A stretch of DNA of 45,438 bases from Janibacter anophelis NBRC 107843 (GTDB lineage Bacteria > Actinomycetota > Actinomycetes > Actinomycetales > Dermatophilaceae), in assembly GCF_001570945.1 (NCBI RefSeq), contig NZ_BCSQ01000028.1, positions 1 to 45,438 of the forward strand. The letters run 5' to 3'. The position numbers were made by a program, and so were the translations under genes. Below, one piece after another: positions 17,868 through 26,400 of the stretch; the first letter of the stretch is position 1; every line of letters begins with the position of its first letter. The notes below the pieces were generated by a model. It was not told where the DNA came from and did no database searches. It saw nothing but the letters and a program-made list of their open reading frames with translations.

Positions 17868-18885
17868 CCGGCTCGCCGGCCGGGAGCACCCCGGCCTCCT
17901 CGAGCTCGGTGCGCACGTCGACGATGAAGTCGGCCACGGCGCTCGTGCCCTGCACCGGACCGCCGGCCAGCAGCCCGTCGCCGCCGAGCAGCACCGCGCC
18001 CGGCGTGCCCACCCCGAAGATCCGCAGCAGGGTGGCCTGCGGGTCCTGGAGCACGCGGCCGGTGAGGTCGGGGACCTGCTGCAGGGCGGTCTCGAGCGGC
18101 AGGGACGTCACGGCCCGCACCCGTACGGGCCCGAGCGAGTCGTCCCACTCGGGGACCTGCTCGATGGCGCTCGCGCACGGGGCACAGCCGGGGGAGATGA
18201 AGACGAGCAGCACGGCGCCACCCGCGACCAGGTCGGTGAGCGGGCGCGAGCGACCGTCCTCGTCGACCAGGGCGGCGTACGGCATGGGTTGGCGGGCGTA
18301 GTCCACCTCCACGAGGTCGTCCTCGCCCCCGGGCGCGGTCTCGGGGGAGGCGAGTGATCCCCCCTTCGTCCCGCCGAAGGTCACGACGACCACGGCCACG
18401 GTCAGCGTGACCAGACCGAGCCAGGCCCACGCCGTGGCCGGCGCGTCGACGAGGCGGGTGAGCACCGATCCTGGCGCGGTCGCGGACCACGCCGCGAGCA
18501 GGCCGACGACGACGAGCAGGGCATTGCGCACCGCGGTGCGTCGGGTCACCTCGCCCATGCCGAGCCGCCCGAAGCAGCTGCACGTCACCGGGTAGCCGAA
18601 GCCGAGTGCGCGCACGATGACGAGCAGGTAGACGAGCAGGAGCAGCAGCGCCAGCACGGCCACGACGAGCGCGAAGGGGGCCGGGACCAGCACGAGCGAC
18701 GCCGCCAGGGCGATCTCGGCCCAGGGCAGCAGCCGCGGCGCGCCGGAGGAGGTGAGCACCTGCGGCACGCGCAGCTGGACGAAGGCGGAGTGCGTCTCCT
18801 CGGGATGGCGCAGCTTCGCCGCGCCGCTCACGGCGAGCAGGATCGCGAGCAGGAGGGGCGGGAGCAGGAGGGGGCTGTCGGGCAC
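17851..18885 (-). CDS. MauE/DoxX-like membrane domain fused to a thioredoxin domain
   Basis: A 344-residue protein. The first about 175 residues form several transmembrane helices of the MauE family with the redox pair CSCFG (in PVTCSCFGRLG near residue 100). A C-terminal thioredoxin-like domain follows, with active site PGCAPCAS near residue 235. Such fusions are thought to move electrons or form disulfides across the membrane, with the MauE part re-oxidising or reducing the thioredoxin part. The GTG start at 18885 follows a TAGACT -10 box by 6 bases, a leaderless start. That -10 box overlaps the -10 box of the divergent ion-channel gene. The 3' end overlaps ftsK tail to tail. Partner substrates are unknown. 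Confidence 0.88.
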   Translation of the reverse strand: MPDSPLLLPPLLLAILLAVSGAAKLRHPEETHSAFVQLRVPQVLTSSGAPRLLPWAEIALAASLVLVPAPFALVVAVLALLLLLVYLLVIVRALGFGYPVTCSCFGRLGMGEVTRRTAVRNALLVVVGLLAAWSATAPGSVLTRLVDAPATAWAWLGLVTLTVAVVVVTFGGTKGGSLASPETAPGGEDDLVEVDYARQPMPYAALVDEDGRSRPLTDLVAGGAVLLVFISPGCAPCASAIEQVPEWDDSLGPVRVRAVTSLPLETALQQVPDLTGRVLQDPQATLLRIFGVGTPGAVLLGGDGLLAGGPVQGTSAVADFIVDVRTELEEAGVLPAGEPVSDGR

Positions 18886-18891
18886 GACGCG

Positions 18892-18901
18892 AGTCTAGGG
18901 T
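18892..18901. promoter_or_regulatory. Overlapping divergent -10 boxes
   Basis: TAGACT (18892-18897, minus) serves the MauE-thioredoxin gene, with a 6-base gap to its GTG. TAGGGT (18896-18901, plus) serves the channel gene, with a 6-base gap to its ATG. They share two base pairs, so RNA polymerase can open only one at a time. Confidence 0.6.
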
Positions 18902-18907
18902 TGCCCC

Positions 18908-19612
18908 ATGACGAAGGCCTGGTACGAGCTCGACAGCCGTCCGACGGGAGCCCGGTACTGGGCCGCGGTCGTGCGCAAGCAGCCCTCGGCGATCCTCGTC
19001 GGCATCCAGCTGCTTGCCATCGTGCTGCTGCCCTGGGTGGAGTCGGAGAACTGGGGTCGGGCGGTCATCACCTCGCTCTCGCTCTTCGCGGTGACCTTCG
19101 GCATCTGGGTCGTGCGCTCCACGCCGGCCCTGACCTGGCTGGCCCTGCTCATCGGCTTCCCCGCCTTCGTCCTCGAGGTGTGGTCGGTCATCGACCGCAC
19201 CAACGTGCCCGTGACGTTCACCGCCCACCTGCTGCTCGCCGTGTTCTACATGTACGTCGCCTACGGCCTCGTCTCGTACATGTTCGCCGACACCTGGGTG
19301 ACCAAGGATGAGCTCTTCGCCGTGGGCGCCGCCTTCACCGTGCTGCTCTTCGGCTTCGCCTATCTCTTCGTCGCGATCCAGACGCTCGTGCCCGGGTCCT
19401 TCACGGGGCACTCGGACGCCCCGCAGCTGACCTTCCTCGAGCTGCTCTACTACTCCGGGGCCAACCTCACGAGCGTCGGCCTGTCGGACATCACGGCCGT
19501 CGAGCCGCACGCGCGGGCGGCGACGATCATCGAGCAGCTGAGCGGGGTCCTGTACGTCGCGATGGTCATCTCACGCCTCGTGGCGCTCACGGTCATGCGG
19601 GCGCGCAGCTGA
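18908..19612 (+). CDS. Ion-channel-like membrane protein with altered selectivity filter
   Basis: A 234-residue membrane protein with four short helices in the N-terminal half, then a two-helix pore module. The pore loop reads [20 protein letters not shown], where potassium channels have T-x-G-Y-G-D; here it is T188-S-V-G191-L-S-D194. The overall layout (pore helix, filter, then [19 protein letters not shown] as inner helix) fits the bacterial ion channel family. Gly-Leu-Ser in place of Gly-Tyr-Gly makes strict potassium selectivity doubtful. The ATG at 18908 is placed by the -10 box TAGGGT 6 bases upstream. It is transcribed away from the MauE-thioredoxin gene and ends 41 bases before rimO. 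Confidence 0.75.
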   Translation: MTKAWYELDSRPTGARYWAAVVRKQPSAILVGIQLLAIVLLPWVESENWGRAVITSLSLFAVTFGIWVVRSTPALTWLALLIGFPAFVLEVWSVIDRTNVPVTFTAHLLLAVFYMYVAYGLVSYMFADTWVTKDELFAVGAAFTVLLFGFAYLFVAIQTLVPGSFTGHSDAPQLTFLELLYYSGANLTSVGLSDITAVEPHARAATIIEQLSGVLYVAMVISRLVALTVMRARS

Positions 19613-19640
19613 CGATGCGCCCGGGTCCCGCCGGGCCACC

Positions 19641-19646
19641 TAGAGT
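19641..19646 (+). promoter_or_regulatory. -10 box of rimO (leaderless)
   Basis: TAGAGT ends 7 bases before the ATG at 19654 and argues against an in-frame upstream start codon at 19615. Confidence 0.6.
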
Positions 19647-19653
19647 GGGGGGC

Positions 19654-21060
19654 ATGTCCGCCCCTTCCCGCAGCGTCGCCGTCGTCACCCTGGGATGCAC
19701 CCGCAACGACGTGGACTCCGAGGAGCTCGCCGGTCGCCTCTCGGCCGAGGGCTGGACCCTCGTCGAGGACGCCGCGGAGGCCGACGTCGCCGTGGTCAAC
19801 ACGTGCGGGTTCATCGAGCAGGCCAAGAAGGACTCGATCGACGCCATCCTCGAGGCGAACGACCTGCGGGAGCACGGTCGCACGCAGAAGGTCGTCGCGG
19901 TCGGCTGCCTCGCCGAGCGCTACGGCAAGCAGCTGGCCGACGAGCTGCCCGAGGCCGACGCGGTCCTGGGCTTCGACAGCTACGCCGACATGTCCAGCCA
20001 CCTGCGGGCGGTCCTCGACGGCCACGCCCCCGAGGCGCACACCCCCGGCGACCGCCGCAAGCTGCTGCCCATCTCCCCGGTCGAGCGCGATGCCACCGAC
20101 GTCGCCCTGCCGGGCCACAACACCGGCGGCGACCTGCCCCGTGCCCGCCTCGACGACCGGCCGTGGGCGCCGTTGAAGATCGCGTCCGGCTGCGACCGCC
20201 GCTGCTCCTTCTGCGCGATCCCGACCTTCCGCGGTGCCTTCGTCTCCCGGCGCCCTCACGACGTCGTGGCCGAAGGGAGGTGGCTCGCCTCCCAGGGGGT
20301 GCGCGAGCTCTTCCTCGTCAGCGAGAACTCCACGTCCTACGGCAAGGACCTCGGCGACCTCGACCTGCTCGAGCAGCTGCTCCCCGAGCTCGTCGCGATC
20401 GAGGGCGTCGAGCGGGTGCGCGTGTCCTACCTGCAGCCCGCCGAGATCCGCCCGGGGCTGCTGCGCGCCATGGCGAGCGTCCCCGGTGTCGTGCCCTGGT
20501 ACGACATCTCCTTCCAGCACGCCTCCGGCCCGTTGCTGCGGCGGATGCGTCGATTCGGCGACACCGCGTCCTTCCTCGGCCTGATCGAGGGGATCCGCGA
20601 GCGTCAGCCCGAGGCCGGCATCCGATCCAACGTCATCCTGGGCTTCCCCGGCGAGACCGACGAGGACGTCGCCGAGCTCGAGCGCTTCCTCACGCAGGCG
20701 CGACTCGACGTGGTCGGCGTCTTCGGCTACTCCGACGAGGACGGCACCGAGGGTGAACTGCTCGACGGCAAGGTCGACCCCGACGTCATCGCCGAGCGGG
20801 TCGAGCGGGTGCGCTCGCTCGTCGAGGAGCTGGCCGCCCAGCGCGCCGAGGAGCGCATCGGGCAGGTCGTGCACGTGCTCGTCGAGGAGGTCGACGACGA
20901 GACCGGCGAGGTCATCGGCCGGGCGGCCCACCAGGGCCCGGACGTCGACGGCGTCACCCTGCTCACCGGTGACCTCGACGACGTCGCCGTGGGCCGGATC
21001 GTCGCGGCCGAGGTGGTCGGCACCGAGGGCATCGACCTCGTGGCGGAGTCGCGCGCATGA
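19654..21060 (+). CDS. rimO: Ribosomal protein S12 methylthiotransferase
   Basis: RimO adds a methylthio group to an Asp of ribosomal protein S12, using two 4Fe-4S clusters and SAM. The 468-residue protein has the N-terminal UPF0004 cluster domain ([38 protein letters not shown]). The radical SAM motif [11 protein letters not shown] is near residue 179 and a TRAM domain is at the end. The TRNDVDSE sequence and FIEQAK separate it from MiaB, whose gene is also in this window. The ATG at 19654 is selected by the TAGAGT -10 box 7 bases upstream. The stop overlaps pgsA by four bases (ATGA), starting the rimO-pgsA-pncC-clgR cluster common in actinobacteria. Confidence 0.95.
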   Translation: MSAPSRSVAVVTLGCTRNDVDSEELAGRLSAEGWTLVEDAAEADVAVVNTCGFIEQAKKDSIDAILEANDLREHGRTQKVVAVGCLAERYGKQLADELPEADAVLGFDSYADMSSHLRAVLDGHAPEAHTPGDRRKLLPISPVERDATDVALPGHNTGGDLPRARLDDRPWAPLKIASGCDRRCSFCAIPTFRGAFVSRRPHDVVAEGRWLASQGVRELFLVSENSTSYGKDLGDLDLLEQLLPELVAIEGVERVRVSYLQPAEIRPGLLRAMASVPGVVPWYDISFQHASGPLLRRMRRFGDTASFLGLIEGIRERQPEAGIRSNVILGFPGETDEDVAELERFLTQARLDVVGVFGYSDEDGTEGELLDGKVDPDVIAERVERVRSLVEELAAQRAEERIGQVVHVLVEEVDDETGEVIGRAAHQGPDVDGVTLLTGDLDDVAVGRIVAAEVVGTEGIDLVAESRA

Positions 21061-21716
21061 GCCCGGACCAGGAGCCGACGACCGGCGGCATCTCGATGCC
21101 GGTGCCCGAGCCCAGCCCGTGGAATGTCCCCAATGCCCTGACGGTCCTGCGGATCCTGCTCGTCCCCGTCTTCGTCTGGCTCGTCCTGCGCCACGGCGGT
21201 GACGACGCCGGGACCCGCTGGTGGGCCTGGGGCGTCTTCGCCGTGGCCATCATCACCGACCGCATCGACGGTGACCTCGCGCGTGCCAAGGGGCTCGTGA
21301 CGACCTTCGGCAAGGTGGCCGACCCCATCGCCGACAAGGCGCTCACCGGCGCCGGATTCATCACCCTGTCGATGATCGGCGAGATCCCTTGGTGGATCAC
21401 CGTGGTCATCCTCGCCCGCGAGCTGGGCATCACCCTCATGCGCTTCTGGGTCATCCGCCACGGCGTCATGCCCGCCAGCCGCGGTGGCAAGGTCAAGACC
21501 TTCCTCCAGGCCCTGGCGATCGGCCTCTTCGTCATCCCGCTCAGCACGCTGCCGGTCGAGTGGCTCTGGCGTGGCCTCGCCTGGGTGATCCTCATCGGTG
21601 CCCTCGTCGTCACGATCGCCACCGCGGTCGACTACGTCATCAAGGCCATGACCCTGCGCTCGACGAGTGACCGCGCCCGGATGAAGCGGGAGCGCAAGGC
21701 CGCACGTGGGCGCTGA
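21057..21716 (+). CDS. pgsA: CDP-diacylglycerol-glycerol-3-phosphate 3-phosphatidyltransferase
   Basis: A 219-residue integral membrane enzyme that makes phosphatidylglycerol phosphate, the precursor of phosphatidylglycerol and cardiolipin. The CDP-alcohol phosphotransferase motif is complete: [12 protein letters not shown], then [13 protein letters not shown], with all the conserved aspartates. Several hydrophobic helices follow, and the end is very basic ([14 protein letters not shown]). The ATG at 21057 overlaps the rimO stop. The 3' end overlaps the next gene by 11 bases, so the cluster is translated in a chain. The assignment to pgsA over other CDP-alcohol transferases rests on neighbours and N-terminal [15 protein letters not shown], which is typical. 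Confidence 0.93.
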   Translation: MSPDQEPTTGGISMPVPEPSPWNVPNALTVLRILLVPVFVWLVLRHGGDDAGTRWWAWGVFAVAIITDRIDGDLARAKGLVTTFGKVADPIADKALTGAGFITLSMIGEIPWWITVVILARELGITLMRFWVIRHGVMPASRGGKVKTFLQALAIGLFVIPLSTLPVEWLWRGLAWVILIGALVVTIATAVDYVIKAMTLRSTSDRARMKRERKAARGR

Positions 21717-22188
21717 CGCGGCCGGGTTGCTCGGCCTCCTCGCCGACGGCGGATGGACGCTCGGCACGGCGGAGTCCCTCACCGGCGGGCTGCTCGCGGC
21801 CACGCTCGTCGAGGTGCCCGGCGCCTCGAGGGTCTTCGTGGGGTCGGTCGTCGCCTATGACCCGGAGGTCAAGACCTCGGTGCTCGGCGTGGACCCGGAC
21901 CTCGTCGCCCGGGTCGGGACGGTCGACGAGCATGTGGCGGTCCAGATGGCCCGCGGAGCGCGTCGGGTGCTGGGCAGCGACCTCGCGCTCGCGACGACCG
22001 GGGTCGCCGGTCCGGGGCCGAGCGAGGGGCACCCGGCCGGGACGGTCTGGCTCGCGTGCGCGTGGGCCGGGGGAGTAACGACGCGGAGGTTGGCGTTGAC
22101 GGGGGAGCGGGCCGACGTGCGGGCCGCGTCGGTCGCCGCAGCGATCGGGCTCGCCCACGAGGTCGCCCTGACGATCTCGTCGTCCTGA
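21706..22188 (+). CDS. pncC: Nicotinamide-nucleotide amidohydrolase (CinA C-terminal domain type)
   Basis: A 160-residue protein equal to the C-terminal domain of CinA. This domain deamidates NMN to nicotinic acid mononucleotide in NAD recycling. The motifs TAESLTGGLLAATLVEVPGAS, VGSVVAYDPEVK and TGVAGPGPSEGHPAGTVW are characteristic. The N-terminal MoCF-like domain of full CinA is absent, as is normal for stand-alone PncC proteins. The GTG at 21706 lies inside the pgsA end, an 11-base overlap that implies coupling. Despite the CinA name, a role in DNA uptake is not implied. clgR follows after 86 bases with its own promoter region. Confidence 0.93.
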   Translation: MGADAAGLLGLLADGGWTLGTAESLTGGLLAATLVEVPGASRVFVGSVVAYDPEVKTSVLGVDPDLVARVGTVDEHVAVQMARGARRVLGSDLALATTGVAGPGPSEGHPAGTVWLACAWAGGVTTRRLALTGERADVRAASVAAAIGLAHEVALTISSS

Positions 22189-22236
22189 CCGTTCACGGGG
22201 GACGTCCTGACCCTTGACGGTGACCCGTTGTACGGT
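22181..22236 (+). promoter_or_regulatory. clgR upstream region with 18-bp direct repeat
   Basis: Two copies of an 18-base sequence (22181-22198 and 22203-22220, 16 of 18 matching) lie 22 bp apart, two helical turns, ahead of a possible -10 TACGGT at 22231-22236. The first copy covers the pncC stop. The regulator is unknown. Confidence 0.45.
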
Positions 22237-22274
22237 GGAGCCAGACAGCCGGACCCGCGAAGGAGGTGGACCAC

Positions 22275-22574
22275 ATGGTGTTGCTGCGCGAGGAGCTCGG
22301 TGACGTGCTGCGTGACGCGCGTCGAGCGCAGGGGCGCACCCTGCGGGACATCTCTGCCAAGGCGTCGGTCTCCCTCGGCTACCTCAGCGAGATCGAGCGC
22401 GGCGAAAAGGAGGCCAGCTCCGAGCTGCTCGCCTCCATCTGCACCGCGCTCGGGATGCCGATGTCGCTCGTGCTCACCGAGGTCGCCCAGCGGGCCGACC
22501 GCGCGGAGCGGGCCAGCGCCCCCGTCACCCTGCCGGTCGCGAGCCGGACCGAGGACGTCGTCTCCGCGGCCTGA
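22275..22574 (+). CDS. clgR: ClgR-like XRE-family transcriptional regulator
   Basis: A 99-residue DNA-binding protein whose residues about 8-65 form a lambda-repressor-type helix-turn-helix ([20 protein letters not shown] and [20 protein letters not shown]). In Corynebacterium, Mycobacterium and Streptomyces, ClgR activates clp protease and other stress genes and is itself a Clp substrate. The C-terminal end here (RTEDVVSAA) has the small-residue tail typical of such degrons, which supports the call. I start at ATG 22275 because AGGAGG at 22261-22266 is correctly spaced for it; a GTG three codons earlier overlaps that site. Position downstream of rimO-pgsA-pncC is the usual one. It converges with nei2. 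Confidence 0.9.
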   Translation: MVLLREELGDVLRDARRAQGRTLRDISAKASVSLGYLSEIERGEKEASSELLASICTALGMPMSLVLTEVAQRADRAERASAPVTLPVASRTEDVVSAA

Positions 22575-22586
22575 CCGGCCGGACCT

Positions 22587-22619
22587 GCCTCACTGCGCCG
22601 CCTCACTGCGCCGCCTCAC
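22587..22619. repeat. 13-bp tandem repeat between clgR and nei2
   Basis: The unit GCCTCACTGCGCC is present at 22587-22599 and 22600-22612, and a third copy matches for 7 bases from 22613. It fills the gap between two convergent stops, and the partial copy carries the nei2 stop codon. Probably a recent slippage duplication. Confidence 0.7.
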
Positions 22620-23473
22620 CTACGCCGCCGCGCGCCCAGCGGCGCCTGTGGCCTCCCGTCGTCGGTCGGTGCCTGCCCGCCCTGGCAGCCCGGGCACGAG
22701 AAGAACACCCGGTCGGCGCCCGCGCGGCCCAGCGGCGCGACCCGTACGGTCGTGCCGCACCGCCGACAGGGCCGACCTGAGCGGCCGTGGACGAAGGCCC
22801 GGTCATCGGTGCGCAGCACTCCCGTCGACGACTGGATCGCGTGCTCGCGCCCACGCAGCATGAGGGCGTGGACGCGCTCGACCAGGGCGTCGAGCTCGTC
22901 GCCTGACAGGTCGGCCGCATCGCGCCAGGGGTGCAGGCGCTGGACGAAGAGGGCCTCGCTCGCCCAGAAGGTGCCCACTCCCGCGAGGACGCGTTGGTCG
23001 AGCAGGGCGGCCGCGATCGACGTGCCCGGAGCGGTGTACTGCAGGTTGTCGACCACCCGGCCCGGGTCCCAGTCGGCCCCCAGCACGTCGGGACCGAGGT
23101 GGCCGACGAGCCGGTGCTCATCGCTGCGTCGGACGAGGTCGAGCTCACCGAGCCGCAGGCCCAGGGTCGTCCAGGCCTCGTTGCCGATCGCGGCCCGCAG
23201 GTCCGGTCGGCGCAGTCCGCGAGCGGCGGCCTGGCTCCCGGCCTCCTCGATCCGCCACGAGCCCTCCATGCGCAAGTGGGTGTGCAGCGTCCACCCCGAG
23301 GCGAAGCGGTGGAGCAGGTGCTTGCCACGTGGCACGACCTCCTCGACCTCGCACCCATGCACGGGTGCCTCGTCGACCTCGCCCCAGCGCAGGTCGACGA
23401 GTGACGCGGGCGTGCCGGCGAGGGCGGCATGGAGGCGCCGCGCGGTCCGCCAGACGGTGTCGCCCTCGGGCAC
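22616..23473 (-). CDS. Endonuclease VIII-like DNA glycosylase (Nei2 type)
   Basis: A 285-residue Fpg/Nei-family base-excision enzyme. It begins MPEGDTVWRTARRLH, so after Met removal the catalytic Pro1-Glu2 are exposed. The W-R-T-A-R-R motif is that of actinobacterial Nei2. The helix-two-turn-helix appears as LDQRVLAGVGTFWASEALF, and a zinc finger closes the protein (CRRCGTTVRV, then SCPGC). It removes oxidised pyrimidines and nicks abasic sites. The start lies three bases after the lhr stop, so it is read with the helicase as a repair operon, an association known in actinobacteria. The C-terminal tail after the finger is Arg-rich. Confidence 0.93.
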   Translation of the reverse strand: MPEGDTVWRTARRLHAALAGTPASLVDLRWGEVDEAPVHGCEVEEVVPRGKHLLHRFASGWTLHTHLRMEGSWRIEEAGSQAAARGLRRPDLRAAIGNEAWTTLGLRLGELDLVRRSDEHRLVGHLGPDVLGADWDPGRVVDNLQYTAPGTSIAAALLDQRVLAGVGTFWASEALFVQRLHPWRDAADLSGDELDALVERVHALMLRGREHAIQSSTGVLRTDDRAFVHGRSGRPCRRCGTTVRVAPLGRAGADRVFFSCPGCQGGQAPTDDGRPQAPLGARRRR

Positions 23474-23476
23474 GGC

Positions 23477-26400
23477 TCAGCGCCTCGCGCCCGGGCGCAG
23501 CCGCAGCCCGCGCGGGGTCATGGTGAAGCCGGCGGCCGTGAGGGCGTGCGCGAGCGGGTCCTGCGACCCCAGCACGGGCGCGCCGTCGGCCCGCTGGACC
23601 GTCAGGCGCCCGAGTGCCCCCCGGTGGACGGCCTCGGCCAGCCCCTGCGCTGCCAGCGTGAGTGCCTCGTCGTCACTCGGCCACGACAGCAGGGTGCGCC
23701 CGCCCCGCTCCACGTAGAGCACGAGGTGGCCGTCGACGGCCACGACCAGCGAGCCGGCCTTGCGTCCGGGCTGGTGGCCGGACTCGCGCTCCGGCCAGCG
23801 CAGCGCGGCTCCCCAGGGGTTGGCGGGGTCCGTGGCGGCGAGGACGACGGCCCCCTCGGGCGCGCGTGCGGAGCGCACCTCGTCGACCGCGCCCGGCACG
23901 GCGAACTGGGAGGCGCCCAGACCCTCGACGAAGTAGCCGCGCCGCACCTGCCCGGCCTCCTCGGCGGCACCGAGCACCCGGTGGACCGCGGCGAAGCCCC
24001 CCGGGACGTCCTCGGCGACGACCACGCCGCGGGTGACGACTCCGTGCCGGTCCAGCAGGCCCTCGGCGACGGCGTGCAGGCGGATCGTCGGGTCGGTCTC
24101 GGCCACGGGCAGCGCGGACCAGCGACCGGCCACCCGCACGGGACCGCTGCGCTGGGGCACGCTCGGCCGACCCAGACGTGGCCGTCCGCCGTAGCGTCCG
24201 CGGGCGGCTGGTCGTCGCTGGGGCTTGTGCGCGGTGCGGCCGCCCGCGAGCAGGCCGCGCACCGGGGCGAGGGTGTCACCCGTGACGAGCCCGCGGTGGG
24301 CGAGGGCCCAGAGGGCGTCGGCCAGCTGCTCGTCGTCGATCCGCTCCTCGTCGTCGACCCGGTCACGCGCGAGGGCATCGGACAGGTCGCGGAAGAAGTG
24401 CGCCCCGCCCCCGGACAGCGCGTCGTGGACACGTGCTTCGACCTCGCCGAGCCCGGAGGCATCGGGCAGGGGGAGCGTCGTGTCGGCTCCGTCGGCGAGG
24501 TGCAGGCTGATCCACGCGTCATCGCCCGGCAGGCTGCCGTGGCCGGCCCAGAGCACCTGACCGGTGGCCATGAGGTCGTCGAGCACCGGGGCGACGGCGT
24601 CGTCGATACGCGCCGGGAGGACGAGCGACTCGAGCGCGCTGGCGGGCACCGGCACCCCGCTCAGCTGCTCGACGGCACGCAGCACGCCGTCGCGACCGCG
24701 CATGCGGCGACCGACGCCCTGCCAGCCCGGGAGGAATCGGGCGTACTGCCGCGGCTCGACGGGCTCGACCTCGTGCCGTAGCGCGGCCAGGGACCTCCGA
24801 CGCAGCGTGCGCAGTACCTCGGCGTCGCAGAACTCGCCGCCGCGACCACCGCACTCGACCGGCAGGAGGTCACCCTCGACGAGTCGCCCGGTCTGCACGA
24901 GTCGGCGCAGCGCGTCGGTCGCCACCGCGCGCCCGAGCCCGTAGTGGGTGGCCAGGTCGGCAGCGGCGAAGGGGACGTGCGTGCGGGCGTAGCGGGCGAC
25001 GAGGTCGCCGAGCGGGTCGCTCGATGGTTGCAGCAAGGAGTCGGCGAGGCCCGGCGGGAGGCTGACCCCGAGGGCATCGCGCAGGCGCGCGGCGTCCTCG
25101 GTGCTCGCCCACCGCTCCTCACCGGCCACCCGCACCGGGATGACCTGTCGGCTCGCCTCGAGGTCGACGAGGGCAGCGCGGATCGCCGTGTCGTCGAGGC
25201 GGCTGCGGGCGTCCAGCGCGGCGACCGACAGCGGGCCGAGCACCCGCAGCAGGTCGAGCAGGTCCTCGCCGTCGCGGGCGGCCCGCTCGGGGACGAGGTG
25301 CTGCAGCTCGGCGGCGGTCCGCTCGACCGCCTCCGGGTCGAGCAGGTCGGCCAGGGCCAGTTGTTCGCCGCGACCGAGCAGGTCGGCGAGCAGGCTGGGG
25401 TCGAGCGTGAGGGCGGCGGCGCGTCGCTCGGCGAGCGGGGAGTCGCCCTCGTAGAGGAACTGGGCGACGTAGCCGAACATCAACGACGCGGCGAAGGGGG
25501 AGGGCCGCGGGCTCTCGACGTCGACGAGGGTGACCCGCCGGCCGGCGACCTGCCGCATGAGGTCGGTGAGGGCCGGCACGTCGAAGACGTCTTGGAGGCA
25601 CTCGCGCACCGCCTCGAGCACGATCGGGAAGTCGGCGTGGCCGCTCGCCACCTCGAGCAGGGCCGCCGCGCGTTGCCGCTGCTGCCACAGCGGCTGCCGC
25701 CGGTCGGGTCGCCGTCGGGGCAGCAGCAGGGCACGAGCGGCGCACTCGCGGAAGCGGGCTGCGAAGAGCGCCGACCCCCCGATCTCGTCGGTGACCGCGC
25801 GCTCGACGTCGTCGGGGTCGATGGTGATGAGCTCGAGGATCTGGCTGCTGACGGCGCCCGCGTCGAGCGCGGCATCGAACTCGAGGTCAGGCAGCCGCAG
25901 GACGATGCCGTCGTCCCCGTGCATCGCCTGCACGTCGATGCCGAAGCGCTCGCGCATGCGCCCGGCGATCGCCAACGCCCACGGGGCGTGCACCTGCGCG
26001 CCGAAGGGGGAGTGCAGTGCCACCCGCCAGTCGCCGATCTCGTCGCGGAAGCGCTCGACGACGATGGTGCGGTCGTCGGGCAGGTGCCCGGTCGCGCTGC
26101 GTTGCTCGTCGAGGTAGGCGAGCAGGTTGTCGCGGGCCCACTCGTCGAGTCCTGCCTCCGCGAGCCTGGTGTGGGCGGCAGCGCGTCCCAGCCCACCGAC
26201 CTCGCGCACGAAGCCGCCCACGGCCGCGCCGAGCTCGGCGGGCCGACCGAGCTGGTCGCCGTGCCAGAAGGGCAGACGACCCGGTTGTCCGGGCGCGGGT
26301 GTGACGAGCACCTGGTTGTGGGTGATGTCCTCGATCCGCCAGCTGCTCGTGCCGAGCGTGAAGACGTCGCCGACCCGCGACTCGTAGACCATCTCCTCGT

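Noticed and set aside
21706-22188. Stand-alone CinA domain as evidence of competence
   Set aside because: The domain is the PncC amidohydrolase of NAD recycling; it does not by itself indicate DNA uptake.
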